A stretch of DNA of 64,000 nt. It comes from Drosophila persimilis (Eukaryota; Arthropoda; Insecta; Diptera; Drosophilidae). Position 1 is the first letter of the stretch. Every line of letters starts with the position of its first letter. The position numbers and the translations under genes were made by a program. The notes beneath the pieces are model-generated. The model ran no database searches, was not told the origin of the DNA, and saw only the letters and a program-made list of their open reading frames with translations. The stretch lies in NCBI RefSeq assembly GCF_003286085.1, contig NW_020825288.1:5580001-5644000 (forward strand), read 5' to 3'. Of the stretch, positions 1 through 13,614 are shown one piece after another.

Positions 1-928
1 TAATATTGTAATTTCCGCAGGCATTTCCCAATTGGAGCGTCTAAGCATGCCTCATCTGTGGTGTGCTATAAAAAATCATCGGGGCCAAGAATATAAACGC
101 AGAATTCCGAATTCTTTGCGCCATTGACCAACATTCAGACGGACGGACGGACGGACTCGAAAATGTAAAAACGTAAAACCTATAGATGTGCAGATGAAAA
201 ACGAAAAAAAACTAACAAAAACGGAGGACAACATAGGCCATAAATTTCAATCAAAAAGTCTGCTGCTCGCAGCAATTAAATTGCGCAATTTTTTCATCTC
301 TTGGTTTTTCTTTTTTTTTTGTATTTTTATTTATGTTCCGAGCATCGAGAATACGGACTGCATTTGCCTGAAAGATTGAGCAAATATTCGGATCGACGAG
401 GGGCTGATGAATGCATTTGAATAACAACTCAGCTGGGAATAATGACGAGTTATTATTCACACCAAAACAGTTCACACTCAACCACTAGTACGAGTACGAG
501 TACGAGCTTTGGAAACACATCTCTCAGGTAGGTAGGCATTGAACGATCCACAATTGCATAATGACTTGGGCAATTGCCGCATTTGCATATCAAATATTTC
601 AGTGGGCGTCTCTCATTTAGTATTTAGTGCTCATGTGTGTGTGTTTTCGCGTTTTTAGTTCACGCACTGCCCCCGAATCGTACGCCGAGGGGCAGTCGGG
701 CTCCAAAAACATGACACACAACATTGTAACACTGACACCAAATACATTTCTACCACAAACATTTGGCATTGCCGGTGTTGCGGCTGTGACTTAGTTTAAA
801 TTTAGTTGCAAGGCGCTGCCTGAGAGACTCACTGGCTCCGGAACGAGGCTATGATTACGTGCTACATGGAGGCAGGGGGCAGAGCAGAAGCTGCGAAAGT
901 AGCACAAAGTTTTTGTGTACTATTCGTA

Positions 929-1117
929 CAGTCGAACTTCTGTAACTCGAATTCCCCCAAAAGTCGAAACTATCTTTCAGGTTACGTTAGGCAGAGGACT
1001 TCAATAGGTCCTGGTATCAAGCTAACATTATAGATATTCTATAAAACTCTTTGTTAATGCAAAATATGGAAGGTATACCTATTCTATATGGTGTTTCCAG
1101 TTATAGAAGTTCGACTG
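929..1117. mobile_element. Small MITE-like element, pogo/Tc1-mariner type ends
   Basis: A 189-bp segment is bounded by imperfect 23-bp terminal inverted repeats beginning CAGTCGAACTTCT; the right end read in reverse gives CAGTCGAACTTCT with two later mismatches. The left end is preceded by TA, the usual target of this superfamily, but the right flank is TG followed by GTA, so the target duplication is not intact. There is no coding capacity. It lies in the large Glut4EF intron. The CAGT-start and TA preference are what pogo/Tigger-like elements use; family assignment is inference. Confidence 0.55.
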
Positions 1118-2723
1118 TGGTATGTGACACACTTGAACGTAGGTGGGACCCCTTGTCGGCTACGCAATATTCGTGCAGGTATCACGATGGGGGCCAAGTT
1201 AATGTGTACTCATCGTCGTTCAAAGGAAAACCACTCTGTCCCCCTATAACTGTTGGCTGCTCCTAACAAACTTCCATCCAAAACACGAACTCAATCATCG
1301 CTGAAATCCACTGGATTTCCATGGCACGATGATATCTGCACTCCTGCCGACAGGCAGGACAGGAGGCTCCCTCGAATGTATGTCATAATTTTCCCTTATA
1401 GTTCGTTCCCTCGTTTTCCTCCGTTTGTTTGTTTGTTTGTTGAGCCCGCCTGTTGTTGCCTTGTTTACGTTGGGAATTTGCATGCCGCTGATTGAGGTGG
1501 CAGCGTCTCCGTTTCAGCCATAACAACAAGTTTGCCCTGCCGGCATCGAATGTTTGACCCATTTTTGCTCTATGCCACCGGGTACCCTGGCAACCGGGTA
1601 CGAAACAGGGGAACTCCATTTTGTTTGGGGGCAAGCAGGAGGATACACTTAGAGAAACCAAACAATTTGCTTTAAATTTGCAAATTAAAAGAAAATATTT
1701 ATGGAATAAATTAAAATCATTAACGTAATCACAGCTTTGTTTCTGGATTTAGGAGTGGTCTAAGATGGCGTTTTTAAAGATTAAAGAGCCTTGTTTTCCG
1801 AGTGTTAAGGCCAACTGGGTCAACTGGAGCACCGCCTGCGGCTAGAGGGCTAATGCTGCCACCCTACTACTAACTAGATGAGATTTTTGCCACCGATGTC
1901 AAGTGAACAAACTTTGATTAATCCCTCAGCCTGCGGGATAGTTGATCTTTTCTTATTTTTTCGTAACAGAAGCCCCCGTCACCGTCACGTACTCAATTAG
2001 CCCAATGAGGCAGGGCCCATTGGCGGGCATAGGGCATGCCACACACATATATACGTATTTGGATCATTAGCATAAGGGTGGCCGAGACCCACCAGCAGTT
2101 ATCAGCTGACAGCTTCCCAACCCAACCGAATCCATGGTGAAACTTTGACCGGTCCGGAGGCCAGAGCCAGAATTGGCCAGCTATTTCGTCATTGGACGAA
2201 AACGGATGGTCAATAGACCTGGGAAGAGCTGCGGCAGTGTCAGAGCCCAGCAACAAGATGGTGAATTGCTGCCAGAGTCGAGTCATTGTCTCATGGTTAT
2301 TTATTTATTTATTTATTTTGCTTTTTGTTCCGTTCCCGAGTTTCTTGACCGACTCCCAGAGAAACGGCACACGGCAACCGGCATATTTTTGGATCTATGA
2401 CGAAATCGTCTCTCTTTTTCTAACGTACCTCCACACGGTTTGAATTAAATTAAATCTGACACGCATTTCGTTCTCGAGTTTTATTTCACTTATTCCATTT
2501 AATGGTTTTTCTTTTAACCAATTTTCATCGTCTTGCAGTCGTATGGTTTCTGTTTTTATTGTCGGCCACTCGGTCGGAGTTTCGTTTGTTGTGGATTCCG
2601 CTTTGGATGCGAGTATGAGGGAGAATCCCCAAGAAGATTGGATTCAAATTACGATTTTTAGGCTTCGCTGGATGCCGACACAAAAAAAGAAAAAATACAA
2701 AAACGCACAGACAGACAGTGAGT

Positions 2724-2774
2724 GAGAAAGAGAAAGAGAGAGATAGAGAGAGAGGGGGAGGGGGAGGGAATGAG
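2724..2774. repeat. Purine-rich GA/GGGGA tract
   Basis: An almost pure purine tract (GAGAAAG, then GAGAGA, then GGGGGA repeats) in the Glut4EF intron. GA runs are potential GAGA-factor sites; no function is shown. Confidence 0.8.
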
Positions 2775-2925
2775 TTCGTTTGCCTCACGTTTGGCGTTGT
2801 CGGCGTCGCATCCACCACCGCAGTTTGTTGACCTTCATCAAAATCTGGCGAGACAGACACACAGATACTCACACACAGGCACGGACCCAGACAGGATCAC
2901 CTGTTGCTGCAGCTGTTAGGAGTAG

Positions 2926-2958
2926 AGCGAGAGAGAGAGAGAGAGAGAGAAAGAGAGT
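2926..2958. repeat. (GA)n microsatellite
   Basis: About 14 GA units followed by AAGAGAG. A second, shorter GA tract lies at 3,182-3,204. Confidence 0.9.
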
Positions 2959-5900
2959 AATACGTTGAACCCTTAAGAGAGGAAAGGGCAGAGAGGCAAC
3001 CCCTGCCTGGGTCTGACATTCTTTCACACAAAACTTGAATGAGAATGCAAATGATTCAATAATACTCGCATGTGCGTCGCGTATATCCCACTCAAGGCCC
3101 CCCACTGCAATCCGATTATTCGGCTCACAAAATTGTTACATAATTTCATAATCAACAAAGCGAAACAGCAAAAACAGAGCGGGAGAGAGAGAGAGAGAGG
3201 AGAAGAGCGCGACAAGTGCCGGAGAGACTGCAGTTGAAATTCCAGGCGATTTAAACAGCGTGCGATTGAAAACGCACCCGGCGAGCGGCGAGTGGCGAGC
3301 GTCGAGCAGAGGGAACGGAGGGAATGGAATCAATAATATGTAAATGCGTTTGTTCCCCTGCCGAAATGAACCGAAAATCGAAAAACCAAAAACCGAACAC
3401 ACAGGCAGTCAGTCCCGTACGGGATCAACGGCTCGGTTCGGCTCATTCCCCGAAAGTTGAATAACCCAAATGGGCGTATAAACAAAATGCAGAGTGGAAA
3501 AGGGAAGAGTAGAAGCGAGGCGAATACAGAACAGAAACAGAAACAGAGAACGAAAGCGCGGCATGAGGAGGGGTATGGGGAGAGCCTGCCACAGTTGTGT
3601 GTTTTATTCGCTCAAATCTACGGCTTATTATGCATAATTCTGATTCCCCCGAGCAACAGCAACAACAATCATAATTATAACGGAGACAGGCGCCGCGTCA
3701 GGGACAGGGAATGACCCTCCATGAGTAATATGGAATTCATTGGAAGATGATCAACGCATAACCGAGTCAAAGAAGTCGATAAAAAAGAGTCTGTCAGAGT
3801 CCGTTGGGTGACTTATCACAGGGCTCTGCTAGCGTTTACGAGTAAATCCATATTCAATCTTTAGTTGTCAACTAATTTGAGGAAATCTTCAAGTTTCCGT
3901 TTTTGCCGTTTTATTTGAGTGATGACATTTCTGGGCCAGGCTATAAAGCTGTCGTAACAGGAAATCGATCCAGGGATTACCCTTATACTAAAAACTTTGC
4001 AAAGTTTCGAATTTCACAGCTCCCTCTGGGCTAGCTTCAAGATAAATACATATATGGAATATATCCAGTTGCATTTCCTATGTACATAAACTACAACCCA
4101 CCCCACCCCACTACACCCCACCCCACCATCAGCCCCTATTCGCCCTCGCTTGCATACAAAAGAGAAAGAAAGAAAGCAGTCGTCCTTGTCTCGTGCATGT
4201 CCCTGCCATGTCATTCATGTCTCAATACGGATCTGGGAATTTATGCGAGAGTTTCCTGTTTCAATTAAATTTTATTATTGCCGATAAAATTTTACGAGCC
4301 TTCATTGTAGCCCCCCACACAGAGAAATTGTCAATGGAATTTGGTATTCTGCTCCTTTTTGTTTGGCTTAGAGCTAGCCATTTTCTACGCGTACTTACGC
4401 AGACAAGACAACATTTTTGAGTTGAGGAAAACTTCTTAGACACATACCTAAAACGAGAAGAAAGAGAAGAGAAACTGTTATGGCAAGTGCTTTAGGAATT
4501 TCTGCATTGAATCAATTAATATCTAAAGAAGAAGCGTCATCATGCCGGAATGGGGGAAACAACCCCAACCATCCAGTGAGTCAAACGGTGATTGGAATGC
4601 TATATATATATGCTATATTTACGCTGTGACGTTGTACGCAGTGTTTATGCCCCATTCTGACGCCCACACACACTGCCAGGAAGGCCTACGCCCACGCCCA
4701 CGCCCTAACAAACCTCCCCCCAGCGCCAGAATAGAAGCTAATATAGAACGCACAGGGTGGCCAGGGCGGGCCAGGCACGGCCAGGGATCGTTTGCCAAAT
4801 AATCGGCACATAAATTGGGGACTGGACTGCAATGAGAATTGCACGAAGCCCCAAACCCAGACCCAGAAGCAACACACAGCATAAAACAGGGCCAAATGTT
4901 GCTGCCCCTTTTTTCCCACTTTCCGCTCTGGATTTCCCAGTGAATTGAAAGTGTAAGAGGCGGCTTAGTGATAAGCAGACCCATACAACCATCGAAAATG
5001 CTACGTAAGCAGACAAACAACACACAAAACTTCCAGTTTGTCTGTCTGTCTGTCTGTCTGTCGGCGGCATTACGTATACGCGCAGTGAGCGATGATGACG
5101 ACAGAAATTGCGTAGCAGATGCCAATGAAACGGAAGGCATTGTCAATGGCCAGGGGCGGCCCCGGCCTCAGAACCAACATTAGCCCCGCCAAACCCCCTT
5201 GAGCAGGGCGCCCCTGTTGACGCCCCTTCGGAATTTATATGGCCAAAAGAAGTATGCCAAAGACTCGAACCAACAGCAACAGCAACACCAAAAGGCAAAT
5301 TTGATTGTTATGTGAGGCGAGGTGAAAACCGTTAAAGCCCGAACACGGCGCATTTCTCTGGGGCCGCCGCCCGGGAGGAGTAACGCCAATGGGCGGACTG
5401 TACGTACGGGAGTTCGATGGATGGCTGTGTGGCTGCTCGGTGTTGTTTTGCATGCTGCACGAAGCTCATTCAAGTTAATTTAATCGCGTAATTTACGCAT
5501 GATTGGCATCGAAAATGCGTGAAGATATCGGCGACTCCAAAAGCTTTTCGGCTTCGTTTCGGTTTCCTTTCGTTTCTTTCGGTGTAGCTTTCGAAATGTA
5601 AATATACGAAAATAGCGCGCGAGTGTGTGTTACAGAAGGGGAAAAGATGGTGGTGAGAAGAGGAGGGGCCGTTGAGAGGCGGGCGATGACGTCGTCTATG
5701 CGCCTACGCGGCCAAGGGAAAACCAAAAAAGAAGAAGCCTCCAAATAAACAAAGCAAAAAAGCAACAACAAAATACAATAATCGAAAGCACAAGCGCACA
5801 AAAAACACACACACACACACCGACGAGTGAGCATAGGGCCAGCATAACATAACGGTGTGAAAACAAAATGGCGACCATATTGCGTTGTAGTTTTTTCGGA

Positions 5901-7224
5901 GCTTGGGAGGCTGCCATTTTGTTTTTGGCGCCATCCATCCTCCCGCTCGGTCCCCGCTCTGTAACATATGCGTATGATGCCCCTCTCTCTGTCTCTTTCT
6001 CTGGAGTGGGGGGGGGGGGAATTTTGGCGGTTTTTGGTGGGCTAGCCACCGGCCGGTGGCTAACTGACAGGCAGACAGATTGAATGAATGAATGAATGAG
6101 AGTCTGGCCAACTGGCAGACGGCTGCATTCGAAATGCGGTAGAAAGTGGTCGGAGCCAACAGCGGTAGAAAGTGTGAAGTTTTCGAGTTTGTTTTTACTA
6201 GCCGCTTATATTATTATTATAATGGGGTTTATCTTGGGATTGAAAACGTGATAATATAATGCGTTAATTATGTAGAACGCACTCTTTTTGAAGCATGATT
6301 TATGCCTTCATTGTGTACTTATCCCCGAAACAACTTTTCTCATTAGTCCCCAAACACCTCTCGCCTTGAGCCCAATTGAGTGGAGGAGCCGTTCGGCTGT
6401 GATAAGCCATACGATAAGCACACAAGATTTACTATCGCCTTGCGTTTTCAGGGATTTCCAGATTTACAGATACTACTCGTACGAGTGCCTGTCTGCCACT
6501 TGAGCCTGATGTTGCCGTTGATTCCCCACGGGTGCCAGTTGCCACTGTCAATTGCACATCAGAGTTGCCTCACTGGCAACAAATTTGTCGAAATCAAGTC
6601 GGCAGCAGCAGCAGACACACTTTGCAACCATTTTGAGAAAGCAGCGAAAACAGCGTTGCAGTTGCAAGTCCCACCTCAAGCTACACTCCATTTGCTCCAT
6701 TGGAATGCACCCCTCCAGTCAGTATCAGTGGGGTTCTATGTCGGGGGTCGGAGGTGGGTAAAACCAGAGAGCAAAAGCGTTGAAACATTTTAATTTGATT
6801 AAATTTCATGTGACCCAAATACCGGAAACAGTTATTCTCCATGCCCTAGAAGCATGCCACCGAAGCAACCTCCCCTCCCCTCCCACCCCACACACACACA
6901 CACTACCCCCCAGGAAGAGTGACAATGGCCTCGCATTAGAGAAGGAAAAAGGGAGCAAAAGCAGAGGCAAAGAAGCGAAATGAGCGCAAAACAAAATCCA
7001 AAATGTGATAAAAGGGTGTGAGGGTGTGGGACGGGACCATTACTGGAAAGGGAAACGAAACGACAACCCCTGATAGGGTGGGGTGGGGGATGGGGAGAGT
7101 TCTATGGGCAGAACTGGTGACGTTGTCGTTGACGTCTTCCTTTATTTCTATCCGTTTTTCGGCTGCCACATGAAAAGCAATTTTCATGCGTGGCTTCTTC
7201 TTTGTTTCCAGCCCATGTGTTTGC

Positions 7225-7250
7225 ATGGGTTTCTCTCTCTCTCTCTCTCT

Positions 7251-7286
<36 letters not shown>
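7225..7286. repeat. Compound (TC)n-(GT)n microsatellite
   Basis: Roughly ten TC units pass directly through GGG into about fifteen GT units. Adjoining pyrimidine-purine and alternating GT tracts can adopt H-DNA and Z-DNA respectively and are prone to length change. It lies in the Glut4EF intron. Confidence 0.9.
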
Positions 7287-7288
<2 letters not shown>

Positions 7289-7588
7289 CTGCGTATTTCC
7301 GCTCAGGCCACAGAATCGAATCGAAGCCGCGTACACGAGCCCTGAAGAACCCAGCCCAGCCCAAAAACTCGAACCCAAGACCCAAGACCCAAGACCCAGA
7401 CCCAAGCCCAGAGCCGGTTTTTCTTCAAAGCAAAAAAAAAACAAAAAAACTCTCTCACTCACACTCATACATATGCACATGCATACACACGCATGAATGA
7501 TGTAGCACGCACACTGGAATACTCGACAGGCACGGACACGCACTCACGCAGACAGGCACAATCATGTCGAGCGTGCGTAAAGTGCGTA

Positions 7589-7625
7589 ACTGTTGTTGTT
7601 GCTGCTGTTGTTGCTGTTGTTGTCG
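7589..7625. repeat. Imperfect (CTG/TTG)n repeat
   Basis: Imperfect trinucleotide run of TTG and CTG units. It makes poly-Cys or poly-Gln-like frames that I regard as artefacts. Confidence 0.85.
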
Positions 7626-10273
7626 GAAACGGGTTTTACGGGGACAACTTCTTGGCCTCCGCCTTCGCTTCGGCCTTAGGCCTGCTCTGCTCTGCACTGC
7701 TCTGCTCTGCCCTGCTCTTCCCTCTCTCTTTCACTCAATCGGTCTCTCTTTCTGGTGGTATGCCGCCATCCATCTCTGTCGCACACGCTGGGCTGGTGTG
7801 TACAGCTGTTTTCTGTTTATCTCGCACTTTCCGCTTCTTCTTTACATTCGTATTTTTGTTTACGTTCTGTGGCACGCACACGAGACACCACGACACGGAC
7901 ACGGGGACACGCACACTCCGCCGCCGCCGCCGCAATCCATCCATCCGCCCGCCCCACCATTGCACCCCGCTGACAGTGCCGGGTCGGGGTCTCCTCTCTT
8001 GTATCTTGTATCTACAAGTTTGCCTCTCCTCTCCAGCTGTGTGCGTGTGCGATTGTATCGTATCTGTGCGTGCGATTACATTTGGAGTTTGGCTCGAGTT
8101 TGTCCCCTTGCATTTTACATTCTGTGGCACTCTCTCGCTCTCTGCCACTGGGAAAACCCCCCGCCATGGCTCCCGGCCTTACTTAATCACCAAAAAAGCT
8201 CAACTTCATCGCTTTCACTTTTAAATTAAGTCATAATAAAACCAACAACGAAAAGATACATAAAGCAAAAGACGCCAAAAAAGCGTAACCTACTTTCGTG
8301 TGAATAAAACCAAAAATAAACACAATCAAATACTGCGCAAATTGTTGAAGATCAATAATTAAATCTCTCATTCGCCCCCAATTCGAATGAAACCCTTGGC
8401 CCTTGGCGCTATTATATTATACTATGTATTTTAATCACTTATTTATGTTCTACTCTATTATATATTTTATACAATATAGATTTAGATTAGATTTTTGTCT
8501 ACGTTTCAACATTGAATCCCATCCAATCCTGGTTCTACTCGCCACAAATATGAAATATAGAAACTGAAATCCAATCTTGGACTTAATTGAGAAATATTCA
8601 TTTCATAAATAACTTTTTTTGACAGAATTGAGCTATGAAAAACTTTATCCAGTTTAGTTTATTTTACCGTTTTCAATATGAGTTTTTGTTTGTTTTTCTG
8701 TTATTTTCTACTTTTCTGTTTGGGTCTGTCTTTGAGCGTTAATCAAAAACCCCATTTCAAAGTGACCCACATACCAAGGTGGCATGTACCCAAAACGACA
8801 CTCACCGGCCAGCAAAATCAGGTGTGCACCATGTCCAGCTGTGTGTGTGTGAGTATCTGGTTGTAAGCCGAAATGCCGCTTGAAACAGCAAAAATCGAGA
8901 TACAAAAAGGCAAGGCGCTTTGAAATCAAAACTAAAACTCAAACTCAAACGAAACCGAAACAAGCTGCATGCATTTTTTTGAAAGTCGTTTCGATTTTGG
9001 GCTCTCCTCTTGCCACCGCCCCTTGGCTGGGCTCTTGCCTTCGGAGTGGAGTGGTTCGGTAGGAGAACTGGCTGGCTGGCTGGCTCCCTTTCGATTAGGG
9101 GGCACTTTATGAGTCAGAAGCCATAACCTGTCTTTTGATGGACAGAGAAATGAGTGCTATGACATTTGATGAAGAGCAGAGCACATAAACATTCTTTGTG
9201 CGCCGCCTGAAACCCAACACCCAAGTCGGGAGAATCGAAGCAAGTCGTTCAACCTGCCCGTCGCCAAAAAGGTCACTGAAGCAGGCTGACCGATTCCAAA
9301 GACCCCACGAATACGAAAAAAAAAAAACCAAACGTTTTATGACAATTTTTGACTCGGTCCTGACTCGTAGTTTATCGGTTCCAATTAGAGTGCACATTCC
9401 CGGGTAGCATTGCCAAAAGACGGGCTGGACTTTCTCTACCTGAAAGATCGACGAGTGTGCTCCTCGGCAAGGTCGATTAGTCATGAGAGTGCACCATCCA
9501 ATGCCCAGACTCAGACCCATAACCTGAGCCAGACAAGGGCCCTCGAGTGACCTGCCAGTCGGCCGTCATTTTTTAGCCTGTTTCAAACAAAACAAAACAA
9601 AAAAAACAACGACATGCTAACGAAAAAATGGATGTTTTTGCCGGTATCATAAAACCATAGCAATGCAGATGGGCCGAGAGCGAGAGCGAAAGAGAGCGAT
9701 AGTTAATGCTAGAAAGAGTGCGAATGAGAACGGAAGAGACAGGATAGAGTAGAGGATAGTGGATAGTGGATAACAAACCCTATGGCAGGCAGGTCGTTAG
9801 CCGGGACCGAGACCCCAGGCAGAACAGCGGGGAGTAACCGAAACGAGACTCAGGCAGGATAAGGGGAAAGCCGAGTGTTGGACAGGAACAGACACATCAA
9901 GGGAAAAACATGGCCTCGAAAAGCAAACCGTTTTGCCAAATGCCTCGTAAATGACCTGATTGAAGGGGCGACAATGATAGGCAGGCCTAGACTGATGGAC
10001 AGAAGTAAGCGATGAAGTAGTTCCGCCAAACAAGGGCTCTGATAAATTAACGCAGATACATGTGGCAAGAGATAATGGATTTATAAAAACAGAAAGTGAA
10101 GAAAGTAACCAATTATCGGCATCTTCCTCAACAGAAGGCGATTTATTTGGATCACTTGTGGCAGCTACGAAATGAACTTCGAGCCATCGAGCCATCAGAG
10201 CCGTTCACCTGGTCAAAATGCACTCTCTGCTGGCCCGAAATGGGTCGCATCCTGAAAAGTGAGAGGCCAAAAC

Positions 10274-10302
10274 AACACACATACACACACACACACACAC
10301 AA
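10274..10302. repeat. (AC)n microsatellite
   Basis: About twelve CA units with one ATAC interruption at the start, inside the Glut4EF intron. Confidence 0.9.
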
Positions 10303-11222
10303 TACAAGTTAATTAATTGCCAAAACCGATGAAAGTAAAAAGCCAAAGAGAGAAATGGGGGTAAGGTAACCCAGAAACCTGCCAGAAAGCTGCCCAAAAA
10401 CAGAAGTGGAGGAGAAGTTGCGTGTGCTGTAAAAAATCACGGAGCCATGTCAATTTCAATGTCATTAAAACGAATTTCTTTTTAAATGCAAAAGCGAGAA
10501 TGGTAGCTCCGGTCCGGTAGGAGGAAACTATATACAAATTACTGGCCCCAGCCCTGACAATGCGGAAGTGCGCGGTGGGGGGGAAGCATACTGCTACTGC
10601 TACTCGTCTTGAGTGCCCCGAGACCCGGGCTCCGTGCCCCAACAACCGAGAGACCCTGACAAATGATCCCCGACATTTTTGCTGGCATTCGAGCTTAATT
10701 CTTGGGCCATGCGGCCTCCATTCCATTAAATGGACCTGCAAATTATATGCTGCCCCGTTTGGGAAGGAGTGCTCTGTAGTCCTGCCGGGCATTTGATTCA
10801 TGGCCCGACAATTATACGTCATTGTAATTGAAATGCGAATGGATATGGAAATGGTAATGGGACTAAAGATGGAGAATGGTGGATGGTGGATGGGGATGGA
10901 AATGCGTGCAACAAGTTTCTCGTTTGCTGGAATAACCTTAGAATTAATTGCCTCACGTTTCCGACTCAACCAACAAAAAAAAACCAAACAGAAAAACGCT
11001 CCCCAACTGGTTTCCCCACCCCCTCCCCCAAAGGCTTTGTGTGTGTGTCTCTGTATCTAAACAAAAGGAAATTGCTCAAGTTGAACCGAAAAACAAATTT
11101 CGGTTTTTCGTCGAGTTTGGAGCCATACCCCCCCACCCCATACCCCATACAAACACGACACGCACACACGTGACCATCAAATGCCAGCGAGGACAAACGT
11201 ATTGATAGATGTAACAAATGTT

Positions 11223-11250
11223 CCCCCCCCCCCCCCCCCCTCCCCTCCCC
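11223..11250. repeat. Poly-C tract (18 C) with trailing CCCC runs
   Basis: Eighteen consecutive C bases followed by TCCCCTCCCC. The opposite strand is G-rich enough for a G-quadruplex. Assembly length errors are common in such homopolymers. Confidence 0.9.
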
Positions 11251-11820
11251 GTACCATCCCCTCGGATCGCACTGTTTCCAGTTTCATTTTCAATTACAAA
11301 ACCCAGCCGCACAAAAAAAAAAGAATTTCAACCAATTGTTGACTGACTTGCAACGAAATGGAGCTCTTCACTTTTTCCAGTTATTTTCGAATTTGTTGGC
11401 TAATGATGAGGTCATAGTGGAGAGACACTAGAGTGGGGAGCCTCTGTAAGCCCCATGGAATGTGCTCGCCTCGCTTTACATTTCCATAGCTGATTATGCC
11501 AAAAGATTCGAGTCGAGTCGAGTCGAAAATTTGGGGCTTTTCAAGTCGGCTTTGGGTCGTAAAAGCAAACAAATCAAAAAAATACAATACATTTTCAGTT
11601 TTTCCATTTTGGGCAACACATCAGACCTGATCGAGCCGCAGTATCGATAGTATCGCCAGTATCAGTATATGTATCTGTATCTGTATCTTGCGGGTCGTAC
11701 AATGGGCTGACATCGAGCTGGAGACAAGCCCACACATCTGGTAGAGAGCTAGAGCTATGTAGCTGACAAATTTATTGACTCGCCGCACGGAAAAGATACG
11801 CGCAGTTGACTTGGCATTGA

Positions 11821-11901
11821 AGTCCGTCCGTCCGTCCGTCCATCCGAACGTGTATCTCTAGTTGTAGCTGTAGCTGTAGCTGTATCTGTATCTGTATCTG
11901 G
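11821..11901. repeat. CCGT repeats and TAGCTG/TATCTG hexamer array
   Basis: Five GTCC/CCGT units are followed, about 20 bases later, by seven hexamers of TAGCTG grading into TATCTG. Similar scattered TATCTG units occur at 11,660-11,690 and around 12,360-12,400, which suggests local slippage expansion. Confidence 0.8.
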
Positions 11902-13614
11902 CGTGTGCATGTGTATCTATGTATCTTTGCGTTTGAATCTTGCTTCGTAGAATGCAGCAATTACAAATGTTATAAGCGATTATTAGTTGAGAGTGGAAAC
12001 AACGGCAAAAAACAAACACAAAACACAAAACAACAGAAACTGCAAGGGAAAGCAGAAGGCGCAAAACAAAATGCAATGGAAACCAGATGGAAGCTGGAAC
12101 GAGAGAGAGATACGAACACAGATGCGGGGAGAGCACAGCTTGATGCCGGTAAGAGCTGTCCCCTTGCCCCGGCCCTCCATCCAGCTCTCCTCTCCTCCAT
12201 CTTTGTCTCTCCGGAGCGCAGTCAGCCGGTAAACCGCTGACGTTTTGGCCTGGCTTCGGTCTCTATGTATCTCAAAGATGCATGTGTTTCGCTCATGTAT
12301 CTAACTATCTTTGCCATCTACATTCAGCCGGCTATCCACACACATATGTAGTTGCCTCTGTATCCGTATCTATGGCTGTATCTGTAGCGCTGTATCTGTG
12401 GCTGTATGCCCGACTTATGACGCAATTCAAAAAGTTCATCTGATCTTGTTGCTCTTTCCACACGTACTATGGTGATGTGTCTCTCTCTCTCTCCTTCTCT
12501 ATCTCTCTCGGGGAGTGGTGGGATAGACTGGATAATTCATCCATATAATTAAGTATCTGTAAAGCGCACATCTCTATTTAGCCCTGAAATTGTATCGTAT
12601 TGGATTTCCTCTTTTGTATATATTTTCTTTAATATTTTGAATTTTCCTCTCTTCATTTTTATCGCAAGTTTTCGTTTTGTGCTCCGTCTAACAATTTCTT
12701 TCACGAAAGCAAATTCTAAACAAAATTTTCATTACGACATCAGCATCATCATCATAGTCGTATTCGTATTCGTCATTGGAAGCAAACGAACCGATCTGAC
12801 GATTCTAAAATTCGTTGGGTTCTTCGCATATGGGACTCGGGATCTCGATTATACTCGTATAAATGCCTCCAAAACGATGTTTCACTCTGGAATTAGTTTT
12901 CATGGCGTTTATTTATTAATTCTTCATTTTTTTTACGGATCAGTTCAACGATTCGAGTGACGTAATAGGAAGGGGCATTGGCTGTTTATGTATCTGACGA
13001 TGTCGATGTCGATGTGGGTGTGGATCTGGCTGAAGGATTATGTTGATCCAGAAGCTAGACAGCACACATTTCCCGACAATGTTGCCTTAAAGCTAATTCG
13101 ATTTTGCGGTAAGCTCCAATCCCCCGTGCCCCCTCCTTCGGGGAGTCGAATTGTATGCTCGGGTATATCCAAGAAGGCCAACCCAGAGAGTAACCCAATT
13201 ACGTGCCAAAAAGCAGAATGCGACCCTCGACAAGCATTTTTTCGAGTTCGTTTTTTTTCGTCGTGCCACATAGAACGTGATTGCACATAGAATCCATGTG
13301 CCCCGCACTACTCATGTACCTATGTACATATGTATGTTCTGGGGGGGGAGGGGCTGCATGCGCTGTACATATATGCTCTGAATATGCCTGTACATAGATA
13401 CAGCATAGATATTGTAGAATATATGTATATGCTGCGCTGCGCCCCAGTCATGTTGGGGATGGGGCGGCTGTTGTGTGGCAGAGCCAACCTTGACATACTT
13501 TGGCGTCGCACAATGATGACAGAGCTGCCTCTGCCTCTGCCACTGCCACTGCTACCGCCAGCTGCTGGCTGCTAGCTGCACTTTCAGTGGCACCCACCCA
13601 CACGGCCGACTCAC

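Larger units (their letters stand above)
1..13614 (-). other. Glut4EF: Large intron of Glut4EF (no coding exon seen)
   Basis: This stretch lies downstream (minus strand) of the splice donor GTGAGT that closes the first Glut4EF coding exon, so it is the 5' part of that gene's first coding intron; the next exon must lie beyond the left edge. I see no reading frame here with convincing codon bias or family resemblance. Long frames in either direction are low-complexity or made by microsatellites (TC, CA, CAG, purine tracts). The DNA alternates AT-rich blocks with simple repeats and contains one small MITE-like element. Enhancers or alternative first exons could be present but cannot be told by eye. 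Confidence 0.7.

Noticed and set aside
4619-5146. 175-codon minus-strand frame in the Glut4EF intron
   Set aside because: Two other minus-strand frames overlap it at similar length, codon use is not coding-like, and TCTG repeats cross it.
7493-8229. Two long overlapping plus-strand frames of 221-243 codons
   Set aside because: Composition is set by microsatellites and CG/CT-rich repeats (poly-Cys from TTG/CTG, then Leu/Ser runs); no domain, no plausible start context, and it lies in a large intron.
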